Assembly: GCA_947369165.1 (NCBI GenBank)
Contig: CANBKJ010000007.1
Span: 1 to 63,342, forward strand
Source of the DNA: an uncultured Lachnoclostridium sp.
GTDB lineage: Bacteria > Bacillota > Clostridia > Lachnospirales > Lachnospiraceae
DNA: 63,342 nucleotides
Direction of reading: 5' to 3'
In this document: piece after piece, positions 8,541 through 17,010 of the stretch
Layout of the letters: every line of letters begins with the position of its first letter
Position numbering within the stretch: the stretch's first letter is position 1
The notes under the pieces: generated by a model
Database searches by the model: none
The model's input: the letters and a program-made list of their open reading frames with translations, nothing else
What the model was told of the DNA's origin: nothing
Program-made: the position numbers and the translations under genes

Positions 8541-8990
8541 TTACTGTTCCACAGTAGCTTTGGACAGGGCATTTTTGATGCCGTCGATCAGCATAGTCTG
8601 GGTATATTTACTTTTTTCACTGACGGTGATGTCGTCAATGGGAGTTCCAGCCACCAGTTCTTCCTCCAGAAATTCCAGGGAGGGTTTTACCAGAGGGTAC
8701 ATGGTGGTTACGGACTCATCCAGATTTACCAGGGAAACGGACTTGATCTGGCTCTCATCTACGACGATCTCCAGATTCAGCGTGGTGTCCCCCAGCTGCA
8801 TCTGGGAATTGTATATACCCGGATTGTACACCGCTGCCTCTGCGGTAGTAGTTTCGGCGGCAGTGTCCTCATCGCCGGAAGGATAGAACATGACGATCAG
8901 AAGTATGATGAGCAGGAGACCGAGTCCTACAAATATACCGGTATATACAAGCTCTTTCATTTGAAATACAAGTATTTTAGTTTTTGACAT
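8541..8990 (-). CDS. membrane-anchored protein of unknown function
   Basis: 149 residues. An N-terminal transmembrane helix (about residues 15-36, VYTGIFVGLGLLLIILLIVM) is followed by a short Thr/Glu-rich linker and an extracytoplasmic domain (about 53-149) with the pattern YNPGIYNSQMQLGDTTLNLE and IKSVSLVNLDESVTTMYPLV. The domain resembles small FMN_bind-like exported domains, but the flavinylated-Thr motif is not evident, so no cofactor is claimed. GGGGGA precedes the ATG. It is transcribed toward nadE and away from addB. Confidence 0.65.
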   Translation of the reverse strand: MSKTKILVFQMKELVYTGIFVGLGLLLIILLIVMFYPSGDEDTAAETTTAEAAVYNPGIYNSQMQLGDTTLNLEIVVDESQIKSVSLVNLDESVTTMYPLVKPSLEFLEEELVAGTPIDDITVSEKSKYTQTMLIDGIKNALSKATVEQ

Positions 8991-9083
8991 GTGGATAATT
9001 CCCCCTTTTATGGAGTGTAGATTCCATCTTGTTATATTATATGTGCCAGAATGGGCAGATAGAACGAAAAAGGATGAAAATAT

Positions 9084-12000
9084 ATGGCATTGCAGTTTAT
9101 ATTCGGCGGGGCCGGAAGCGGCAAGAGCACTTTTTTATATGATATGATCACCGCAGAAGCGGCAGAACACAGGGATAAGCAGTATTTTATCCTGGTGCCT
9201 GACCAGTTTACGCTGGAGACGCAGAAGACTCTGGTGGAAAGGAGCGGAGGGAAGGGAATCTTAAATATTGATGTACTCAGTTTTCACCGCCTGGCATTCC
9301 GGGTATTTGAGCAGCTGCCGGCGATGGAGCGGACGATTCTGGAGGACATGGGAAAAACCATGCTGCTCCGGAAGGTATTTTCTGAGCAGAAAGACAGACT
9401 GGCATATTTTAAAAAGGGAATCGACAATCCCGGCTTTTTAGATGAGTGCAAGTCTTTTTTGTGTGAGCTGGAGCAGTATGGAATCCGTCGCGAAGAGGAC
9501 TTTGATACAATGAGCCAGCTGGGTATAAAATTTGAGGATATCCGCCTGATCTATGACTGCTTCAAAGAAAAGCTGGGGGATACCTACCGGACGGCGGAAG
9601 AGCTCATAATTCAGCTGGCGGAGGTAGTGCATGAGATGGAGGGGATCTGGGATTCGGTGATCTGTCTCGACGGTTTTACCGGTTTTACCCCGGATCAGTA
9701 TGAGCTGATCGCCAGGCTTTTACAGCTCTGTCAGGATATGTATGTCACGGTGACGATGGATGTGTCACGTCGAAGAAAGTATCTTTTTCAGATCAGTGAG
9801 GAGACGGTGACTGCCCTGACAGAGACCGCGAACCGGCTTCCGGTGGAAGTAAAAGAACCTGTCTGGGCGGGGCGGGGAAGAGAGAAAAACCCCTATCGTT
9901 TTCAAGTGGATGGAGAGCTCGCTTTTCTGGAGAGAAATTGTTTTTGCTATCCCCCGGGGCGCTGGGATGCGCCCACAGAGGATATTCGGTTGTACATAGG
10001 AAGGAAACCGCGGGATGAGGCACAATATGTGGCATATACTATATGGTGGATGGTGGCAAAGGGAAATTACCGCTATGAGGATATCGCCGTGATCACAGGG
10101 GATATAAATTCTTATGAACAGACCATTACACGGGAATTTTCCAGGATGGGCATCCGCTTTTTCCTGGACAATAAGAAAAGCATCGGCGCCAACTGGGTGG
10201 CGGAATATATCCAGTCTGTGCTGGAAATGGTCCGCAGGAATATGGATTACGAGAGCACTTTCCGGTTTCTGCGCTGTGGGCTGTCTCCGCTGACCAAAGA
10301 GCAGACAGACTGTCTGGAAAATTATGTAATTGCCACGGGCAAAAGAGGTCTGTCTTCCTATGAAAAGGAGTGGAAGCATGGAGTGGGACAACTTTCCATG
10401 GAGGAAATCAATGCTTCCAGACAGGTGGTTTATGATTGTGTCAGAGAACTGTTTGAGGATTTCCGGGGTGGGAAAAAGACGGTGGAGGTATTTACCAGGG
10501 CGTTGTATGGGTTTCTCCTGCGGCAGACGGTGTATGAGCGAATGCTGGCGCGCAGTGAGGCCTTTGAGGAACAGGGGCAGGATATACTGGCGAAGGAATA
10601 CCGCAGTGTCTATAAAGTAGTAATGAACCTTTTTGACGAGATGGTGGAGCTGATGGGGGATGAGCTGGTCAGCGCCGAGGAATACCGTCAGATTCTCGGG
10701 GCTGGATTGTCCGAGGGGCTGGTGGGGTTTATTCCGCCGAAGAAGAACCAGGTGGTGGTGGGTGATATCGAGCGAACCCGGTTGAAGGATATCCGGGTAT
10801 TGTTTTTCATGGGTTTTAGTGATGATATTGTTCCGGGAGGACCGCAGCCGCCGGGGATCGTAAATACCAGGGAGAGAAAAAAACTGGAGCAGATGGGCAT
10901 CTCTCTGGCGCCTTCTGGCAGCAGAAAGGCGGCGAATGATCTGTTTTATCTCTATCTGAATTTTGCCAGGCCCTCCGAAAAGCTCTTTTTTACATACAGC
11001 GAGACGGGAGCCGGCGGAGAGGGAAGGCAGGCTTCTTATATTCTCGGGAAGATCCGCCAGATCTTTCCGGCGCTGAGTGAGCTTTACGCCGGAGAGGATT
11101 ATTCCCCGGAGAAATATCTCGGTACGGACCGGGGGCTGGAGTATCTTCTGGATGGTCTGGGGAAGGAGGATGGCCTTGCCGGGGAAGAAGTCAGCCACAC
11201 CGGAAGGGAAATTTGCCGCGTCAGGGATGAGGGAAATATATGGTGGGAACTGTGGCGTTACTATCAGACCGGGGAGAACAGGGAATGGATGAGCCGGGCT
11301 CTGGCATGTCATTTTGGAGGCAGACGGGAGGGAAAGCTGTCGAAACAGGCTCTGCAATATCTTTATGGCGAGGAACTCTATGGGAGTATCACCAGGCTGG
11401 AACGGTTTGCCAGGTGTCCCTATGCCTATTTTATCCTGTATGGGCTGTCCCTGAAAGAGCGGGAGGAGTACACGGTGGCGGCGCCGGATTTTGGAAATGT
11501 AGTACATTATACCCTGAAAGAGTTTTCGGACCGGATGCGGGAAAAGAATTTAAGATGGCGGGATCTGGATGAGGAGACTATCGAACCGATGGTATCGGAG
11601 TGCGTGGACCGGACCGTGGGAGGCTACCGGGATGTGCTCTTTGGACAGTCCAGGCGAATCGCTTTTATGATCACCCGGATCAAAAAGATGATGAACCGGA
11701 CGATATGGGCGGTCTCGGAGCAGATGCGCCGGGGAGCATTTGAGCAGGAATACTGCGAGGCAGGATTTTCCTATCACGATAACCTCCCCAGTATGAAGAT
11801 CTCCCTGGAGGGGGAAAAAAGGCTGGTTTTTTCCGGTATCATTGACCGGATTGATACCTATGAGGACGAGGAAAATATCTATGTAAAAGTGGTGGATTAT
11901 AAGACCGGAGGCATTAAACTTTCCTTAAATTCCATGTTTTACGGACTGCAGTTGCAGCTGGTGCTGTATATGGCGGCGGCTCTTGATATGGAGAGGCAGA

Positions 12001-12533
12001 GAAGCGGGGAAAAAAATGTGGTTCCAGCAGGGATGTTTTATTATTATGTGAAGGATCCGGTTCTTAAGCTGGAGAGCAGCGCTGCCACCTCTGATCTGGA
12101 GGAACAGATGCTGGCGGAATACAAGTGCGGAGGTTATGCCAGCCAGGATCCCAGGGTGCTCCAAAAACTGGATTCGGTCTTTGGCACCGGGGGAGATTTA
12201 GAGAATGGGGCAAAGTCTTCCTGTATTCCGGTAAATATTACTACCAAAGGAGATTTTAGCAGTTATGCCAAGGTGCTGAGTGATGAGAAGTGGCAGAAGC
12301 TCATGTCCCACACTCTGAAGATGGCAGCGGATTTTGGAAGCCAGATCATGGATGGCGTGATCCGTGTCCATCCCTATCATCTAGGAGGGGAGACGGGCTG
12401 TGACTATTGTCGTCTGAGGAGTATCTGTGGCATGGAGCGGGCTGAATTTGTCCGTTGCTGCCATGAGATGGAAGAAAAGAAAGAAGAGGAGATCTGGGAT
12501 GAACTGGACGAAGGAACAGAGACAGGTCATTGA
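9084..12533 (+). CDS. addB: AddB, ATP-dependent deoxyribonuclease subunit B
   Basis: 1149 residues, the usual AddB length. The N-terminus has the Walker A motif GGAGSGKST and the AddB opening LQFIFGGAGSGKSTFLYDMI. The C-terminal RecB-type nuclease has VKVVDYKTGG, and the four Cys of the iron-sulfur cluster are present: C778 (FARCPYAYF) and C1106, C1109, C1115 (CDYCRLRSIC). AddB with AddA forms the helicase-nuclease that resects double-strand breaks to a Chi-like site and loads RecA. The start ATG at 9084 has AAAGGATG upstream. The end overlaps the start of addA by 35 bp, indicating an operon and coupled translation. Confidence 0.95.
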   Translation: MALQFIFGGAGSGKSTFLYDMITAEAAEHRDKQYFILVPDQFTLETQKTLVERSGGKGILNIDVLSFHRLAFRVFEQLPAMERTILEDMGKTMLLRKVFSEQKDRLAYFKKGIDNPGFLDECKSFLCELEQYGIRREEDFDTMSQLGIKFEDIRLIYDCFKEKLGDTYRTAEELIIQLAEVVHEMEGIWDSVICLDGFTGFTPDQYELIARLLQLCQDMYVTVTMDVSRRRKYLFQISEETVTALTETANRLPVEVKEPVWAGRGREKNPYRFQVDGELAFLERNCFCYPPGRWDAPTEDIRLYIGRKPRDEAQYVAYTIWWMVAKGNYRYEDIAVITGDINSYEQTITREFSRMGIRFFLDNKKSIGANWVAEYIQSVLEMVRRNMDYESTFRFLRCGLSPLTKEQTDCLENYVIATGKRGLSSYEKEWKHGVGQLSMEEINASRQVVYDCVRELFEDFRGGKKTVEVFTRALYGFLLRQTVYERMLARSEAFEEQGQDILAKEYRSVYKVVMNLFDEMVELMGDELVSAEEYRQILGAGLSEGLVGFIPPKKNQVVVGDIERTRLKDIRVLFFMGFSDDIVPGGPQPPGIVNTRERKKLEQMGISLAPSGSRKAANDLFYLYLNFARPSEKLFFTYSETGAGGEGRQASYILGKIRQIFPALSELYAGEDYSPEKYLGTDRGLEYLLDGLGKEDGLAGEEVSHTGREICRVRDEGNIWWELWRYYQTGENREWMSRALACHFGGRREGKLSKQALQYLYGEELYGSITRLERFARCPYAYFILYGLSLKEREEYTVAAPDFGNVVHYTLKEFSDRMREKNLRWRDLDEETIEPMVSECVDRTVGGYRDVLFGQSRRIAFMITRIKKMMNRTIWAVSEQMRRGAFEQEYCEAGFSYHDNLPSMKISLEGEKRLVFSGIIDRIDTYEDEENIYVKVVDYKTGGIKLSLNSMFYGLQLQLVLYMAAALDMERQRSGEKNVVPAGMFYYYVKDPVLKLESSAATSDLEEQMLAEYKCGGYASQDPRVLQKLDSVFGTGGDLENGAKSSCIPVNITTKGDFSSYAKVLSDEKWQKLMSHTLKMAADFGSQIMDGVIRVHPYHLGGETGCDYCRLRSICGMERAEFVRCCHEMEEKKEEEIWDELDEGTETGH

Positions 12534-15500
12534 CCTGAGAAATTGCAATATCTTAGTTTCAGCGGCGGCGGGTTCCGGAAAGACGGCAGTGCTGATCCAG
12601 CGTATCCTGTCGCGGATCATGGATGCCAGAGAGCCGGTGGACGTGGATGAGTTTTTAATCGTGACTTTTACCAAGGCGGCGGCGGCACAGATGAAGGAGC
12701 GGCTGACCCGGGCACTGGAACAGGCACTGGCGGAAGACCCGGACAACGAACATCTGCAGCGCCAGGTCATGCTGGTGCCGATGGCGCAGATCTCTACGAT
12801 ACATAGTTTCTGCGGCTATGTGATACAGAATTATTTTCACCGCACCGGTGTAGACCCTGCTTACCGCGTGGGAACAGAAAGTGAGCTGGGAATGCTCCGG
12901 AATGATGTGCTGGAGGAGATGCTGGAAGAAAAATATGAGTCGCCTTCGGAGGAGTTTCTGCAGATGGCGGGGATGAGCCGTTTTGTCAAAAGCGATAAAG
13001 AGATCGAGGAGCTGATACTGTATCTGTATGAGAAGGCGGTAAGCGAGCCATTTCCCCGCAAATTCCTGCAGCGGATGGAAGAGTTTGTGGGGATGGACAC
13101 GGTGGAGGAGTTAAAAGCATCGGAGTTTGTCCGGAGGAACACGGAATATGTAAGAAATGTACTGGAGGGAATAAGGGAAGAATACGATAGCATGCTTTCA
13201 CTGTGTGATGCGCCACGGGGACCGGCGGCATACCGGGATTTTCTGATACAGGAAGCCGGACAGTTTGAGGGGGTGCCGCAGGAGGCAGAATTAGAGCAGC
13301 TGGGCAGATGGGTGGAGGGAATTACCTTTGGAAGGCTGCCAGGAAAGAGACAGCCGGATTGTGAAGAAGAGTTAAAAGAGGCGGTTAAGGGGCTCCGGAA
13401 TGCCGTGAAGGATGTGGTAAAGTCACTGAAAGCAGAGATTTTTGACACCACTTTGGAAGAACAGCTGGAGCAACTGCGCCAGATCCGGGGGACGGTCTGT
13501 GCCTTTTTGCATCTTACGGGAGAGTTTATGGAGCGGTACCGGGCCAAAAAGGCGGAAAAATCCCTGGCGGATTTTAATGACCTGGAGCAGATGGCGATGG
13601 AGATTCTTCTGGAGGAGGACGAGGACGGAGCCGTGCATCCCTCAGAGGCTGCCGGGGAGTTGTCTGGGCAGTTTGCGGAGATCATGATCGATGAGTATCA
13701 GGACAGCAACCGGGTTCAGGATATGCTTCTGGGGAGTGTCGCTTCCGAAAATAATCTGTTTATGGTGGGAGACATCAAGCAGAGTATCTATCGGTTTCGT
13801 ATGGCGTGCCCGGATTTGTTTTTGGAGAAGCTCCACCGGTATTCCACCGAGGAAGGAGAGAGGGACCGTCTCGTTTGCCTGAGCCGGAATTTCCGAAGCC
13901 GGGATGTGGTTCTCCAGGGGACCAATGATATATTTGAAAAGATTATGCAGCCGAAGCTGGGAGGGGTGGCCTACGATGAAGCTGCCAGATTGAGACTGGG
14001 GGCTGATTACCCAGAGAGCGTACAGCGTCTGGCAGAAAGTGTGGATGTACTTGCTATCGATGGAAAAGACGATGGGAGTTATGAAGGGAAGCTGATCGCA
14101 GAGCTGATCCGGGAGTATACCGGAGAGGAGAATCCACTATATGTACAGGGAAGGGATGGATACCGACCCTGTGGTTATGGAGATATTGTCATTCTGGCGA
14201 GAAGCACCAAAGCCATCGGCCAGCAGATCTACGATGCACTGGCGGCAGAGGGAATCCCGGTGCATATGGAGAACACCAGGGGATTTTTTGAGACCAGGGA
14301 GATCTCTCTGATGGTGAGCCTGTTTCAGATTATCGACAATCCGAGACAGGATATCCCCCTGGCAGCAGTGCTCCGGAGCCCGGTGTTTGGATTTAGTGAC
14401 GATGAGCTGGCACAGCTGCGGGGAAAAAATAAGAATATGGATTTTTATGATTCTCTTCTTCATTATGTGAACAGTCAGGAGGAAGAGGGAGAACTTCGGG
14501 AGAAGACCAGACAGTTCCTGGAACTGCTGGAGCGTTTCAGGGAGAAGATGACCTATGCCACAGTATCGGATATGATCCAGGATATTTACAACTGTACGAA
14601 ACTGGATTATATGATGTCTGCGATGAGCAATGGACTTCAGCGCAAGGCAAATCTGGAACTTCTAATGGAGGTGGCGAGGGAATTTGACAGCACTTCCTAT
14701 AAGGGACTACATCAGTTTGTCAGATATATCAGCGGAATCAAAAAGCGGGAGGAGGATCTGGGAGAGGCAAACCTTTCCGGAGACATAGAGGACGTGGTTC
14801 GGATCATGACGATCCACAAGAGTAAAGGATTGGAGTTTCCTGTCTGTATTCTGGCAGGGATGGGAAGAAGCATCACAGGAGCCCGTTCCCGCTCCTTTCT
14901 GGTGGTGCACCCGGAAGTGGGGATCGCGGCGCCGGTGGTAGACAATGACCTAGGGATCTCTGTCAGCCATACCTTTACCCGCTCTTTGGCGAGGATGAAT
15001 CTTCTGGAGGATCTGGGAGAGGAGCTGCGGGTGCTCTATGTGGCGATGACCCGTGCCAAAGAAAAACTTGTGATGACCGGCTGCACCCGCCGGGATAAGT
15101 GCCCCGTGGGGACCGGATATTTTCAGCTGATCCGTGCCAAAAGCTATTTTGACTGGGTGTTGCCTGCGGTCCAGGGCAACGGCTGGTTCCGGGTGAAATG
15201 GCTGGAGATGGAAGAGCTGGAGAGGGCGGAGATCCGGCGTCAGGCGGATGTAATGGTAGATGAGGTGATGCTGAATAATTTTGACACAAATATCACCTAT
15301 GATAAGACCATAAATGAGATGCTTTCTTTTATGGATGAACATCAGGCACAGGAAGAACTGGAGATTCCGACGAAACTGTCCGTCTCGGAACTGAAAAAAC
15401 GATCCATGGAAGAAAGTACAGAAGAGGGATTTACCATTCTTGCCGGGGAAGCACTGGAGAACCAGTCTCCGGTACCGGCATTTGCCAGGGAAGATGCCGA

Positions 15501-16038
15501 AGAGGACCAGGCTCTGGCGGGGGCTGGTTATGGTACGGTGTGGCATCAGGTGATGGCGGGGCTTTGTTTTTCCGCCATCCGGACAGAACAGGAACTGGAA
15601 GAGGCGCTGGAGGAGCTGGTGAAATCCGGGCGAGTGAGGACGGAGGATATGAAATATATCCGGAAGCACAAGCTTATGAAGTTTCTGGACTCTGCCCTTG
15701 GCAGCCAGATGCAGGAGGCGCAGGAAGAGGGCAGGCTTTACAGAGAGCAGCCTTTTGTGACGATGATCCCGGCAGCAGAGGTCGTGCCGGAGGCGGCGGA
15801 CAGGGAGAGAGTTCTGGTGCAGGGGATCATAGACGGTTTCTATGAGACAGAACAAGGCATTGTATTGATGGACTACAAAACAGACCATCTGGAGCCAGGC
15901 CAGGAAGGCATTCTTGTAGAGCGCTATGAGAAGCAGATGGAGCTCTATGCCCGCGCCCTGGAAGGGATTTTGGGGAAACGGGTAGTGAGAAAGGTGCTGT
16001 ATTCTTTTTCACTGGACAAAGAGATTGAGCTGAAGTGA
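12499..16038 (+). CDS. addA: AddA, ATP-dependent helicase/nuclease subunit A
   Basis: 1179 residues from ATG 12499, where the conserved AddA opening MNWTKEQRQVIDLRN begins; an upstream in-frame ATG at 12427 would add an unsupported tail inside addB. Superfamily 1 helicase motifs are all visible: Walker A SAAAGSGKTAV (residues 21-31), FTKAAAAQMKERL, IMIDEYQDSN (Walker B), VGDIKQSIYRFR, LSRNFRS, RIMTIHKSKGLEFP and RVLYVAMTRAKEKL. The C-terminus has a RecB nuclease core, LVQGIIDGFY and VLMDYKTDH. It supplies the 3'-5' helicase and one nuclease of the AddAB recombination machine. A compound palindrome follows the stop. Confidence 0.96.
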   Translation: MNWTKEQRQVIDLRNCNILVSAAAGSGKTAVLIQRILSRIMDAREPVDVDEFLIVTFTKAAAAQMKERLTRALEQALAEDPDNEHLQRQVMLVPMAQISTIHSFCGYVIQNYFHRTGVDPAYRVGTESELGMLRNDVLEEMLEEKYESPSEEFLQMAGMSRFVKSDKEIEELILYLYEKAVSEPFPRKFLQRMEEFVGMDTVEELKASEFVRRNTEYVRNVLEGIREEYDSMLSLCDAPRGPAAYRDFLIQEAGQFEGVPQEAELEQLGRWVEGITFGRLPGKRQPDCEEELKEAVKGLRNAVKDVVKSLKAEIFDTTLEEQLEQLRQIRGTVCAFLHLTGEFMERYRAKKAEKSLADFNDLEQMAMEILLEEDEDGAVHPSEAAGELSGQFAEIMIDEYQDSNRVQDMLLGSVASENNLFMVGDIKQSIYRFRMACPDLFLEKLHRYSTEEGERDRLVCLSRNFRSRDVVLQGTNDIFEKIMQPKLGGVAYDEAARLRLGADYPESVQRLAESVDVLAIDGKDDGSYEGKLIAELIREYTGEENPLYVQGRDGYRPCGYGDIVILARSTKAIGQQIYDALAAEGIPVHMENTRGFFETREISLMVSLFQIIDNPRQDIPLAAVLRSPVFGFSDDELAQLRGKNKNMDFYDSLLHYVNSQEEEGELREKTRQFLELLERFREKMTYATVSDMIQDIYNCTKLDYMMSAMSNGLQRKANLELLMEVAREFDSTSYKGLHQFVRYISGIKKREEDLGEANLSGDIEDVVRIMTIHKSKGLEFPVCILAGMGRSITGARSRSFLVVHPEVGIAAPVVDNDLGISVSHTFTRSLARMNLLEDLGEELRVLYVAMTRAKEKLVMTGCTRRDKCPVGTGYFQLIRAKSYFDWVLPAVQGNGWFRVKWLEMEELERAEIRRQADVMVDEVMLNNFDTNITYDKTINEMLSFMDEHQAQEELEIPTKLSVSELKKRSMEESTEEGFTILAGEALENQSPVPAFAREDAEEDQALAGAGYGTVWHQVMAGLCFSAIRTEQELEEALEELVKSGRVRTEDMKYIRKHKLMKFLDSALGSQMQEAQEEGRLYREQPFVTMIPAAEVVPEAADRERVLVQGIIDGFYETEQGIVLMDYKTDHLEPGQEGILVERYEKQMELYARALEGILGKRVVRKVLYSFSLDKEIELK

Positions 16039-16050
16039 CCTGCCGCCGGG

Positions 16051-16216
16051 TTAGCTCGACGGTGCCAATTTGAACCCTGTTTCGTTCTGCGCTAGCAGCA
16101 AAATAGCGTTGTTGCTTTCATTCGATGATGCCACCGCATCACCTCATTCAAGCGCCTAGCTATTTTGCTGCTATCACAAGTCGGAGGCAGGATTCAAATT
16201 AGCGCCATCGAGCTAA
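16051..16216. repeat. 166-bp compound palindrome, MITE-like
   Basis: The outer arms TTAGCTCGACGGTGCC... (from 16051) and ...GGCGCCATCGAGCTAA-type (ending 16216) are imperfect inverted repeats of about 28 bp. Inside them AGCAGCAAAATAGC (about 16094-16107) and GCTATTTTGCTGCT (about 16158-16171) form a perfect 14-bp inverted repeat. There is no ORF. The outer-arm sequence recurs at several other intergenic sites, so this is probably a non-autonomous mobile or REP-like element. It ends 14 bp before the next gene and just ahead of its Shine-Dalgarno. Confidence 0.7.
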
Positions 16217-16230
16217 GAGAGGAGATAGAG

Positions 16231-16980
16231 ATGTATGATAGATTTGCTGATATTTATGACCGCATGATGTCAGAGACACCTTATGATATATGGTTTGAAA
16301 GGCTAACTGCCTATCTGGAATGCCAGGGGAAGACGGGCGGACATCTGTGTGAACTGGGTTGTGGTACCGGTGAGATGACGGGGCGTTTTGCCGAAGTGGG
16401 ATACGAGGTCACAGGTATTGATCTGTCCACGGATATGCTGGCGCTGGCAGCAGAAAAGAAAAAGGACGGGCAGAATATTTTATATTTAAATCAGGATATG
16501 ACAGATTTTTCGTTGCATAAGCCGGCAGATGTGGTACTATGTATATGTGACTCCATCAATTATCTTCTGGAGGAGGATGACCTTCGTGATCTGTTTGGCT
16601 GTGTCAGGGCAGTCATGCCAGAGGATGGGCTGTTTCTGTTTGATATGAAGACAGAATACTGTTATAAGGAAATCCTTGGAGATGAGATCCGGTTGGAGGA
16701 TGAGGAAGACTATACGGTGATCTGGGACAATGCATACGACGGTGTGACAAAAATCAACGAGTACATGCTGACGATGTTTATTAGAGAGCCTGGAGGCGGG
16801 CAGTATGAGCGGTGTGATGAGTGCCATCGGCAGAGGGCATATTCTCCGGATAGGATCAGGGAGCTGCTCAGGGAGGCAGGCCTTGAACTTAGGGATTGTT
16901 TTGGAGAGGATATGGAGACGCCACCTGACATCACAGATGCGAGAATTTATTTTATAGCACAACCATACAAAGGACACTAA
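16231..16980 (+). CDS. class I SAM-dependent methyltransferase
   Basis: 249 residues from ATG 16231, chosen because GGAGATAGAG precedes it and MYDRFADIYDRMM is the usual family opening; longer in-frame starts run into the palindrome. Motif I is LCELGCGTGEMTG (SAM-binding glycine loop), motif II the acidic VTGIDLSTDML and motif III ADVVLCICDSINYL, which are typical of Rossmann-fold methyltransferases of the UbiE/CcbJ type. The substrate is unknown. It is separated from addA by the palindrome and from the next gene by 30 bp, so it may share a transcript with the glucosaminidase gene. Confidence 0.85.
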   Translation: MYDRFADIYDRMMSETPYDIWFERLTAYLECQGKTGGHLCELGCGTGEMTGRFAEVGYEVTGIDLSTDMLALAAEKKKDGQNILYLNQDMTDFSLHKPADVVLCICDSINYLLEEDDLRDLFGCVRAVMPEDGLFLFDMKTEYCYKEILGDEIRLEDEEDYTVIWDNAYDGVTKINEYMLTMFIREPGGGQYERCDECHRQRAYSPDRIRELLREAGLELRDCFGEDMETPPDITDARIYFIAQPYKGH

Positions 16981-17010
16981 GTTGTACTAGAAGAAAGGAA
17001 TGCGATAAAT

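Noticed and set aside
9765-11507. Long open frame (about 580 codons) on the minus strand opposite addB
   Set aside because: It mirrors addB codon bias, has no family motif or good ribosome-binding site, and addB is unmistakable.
14950-15888. Minus-strand open frame of about 310 codons inside addA
   Set aside because: Shadow of addA; composition is His/Arg/Leu-rich as expected of antisense to a Glu/Met-rich gene.
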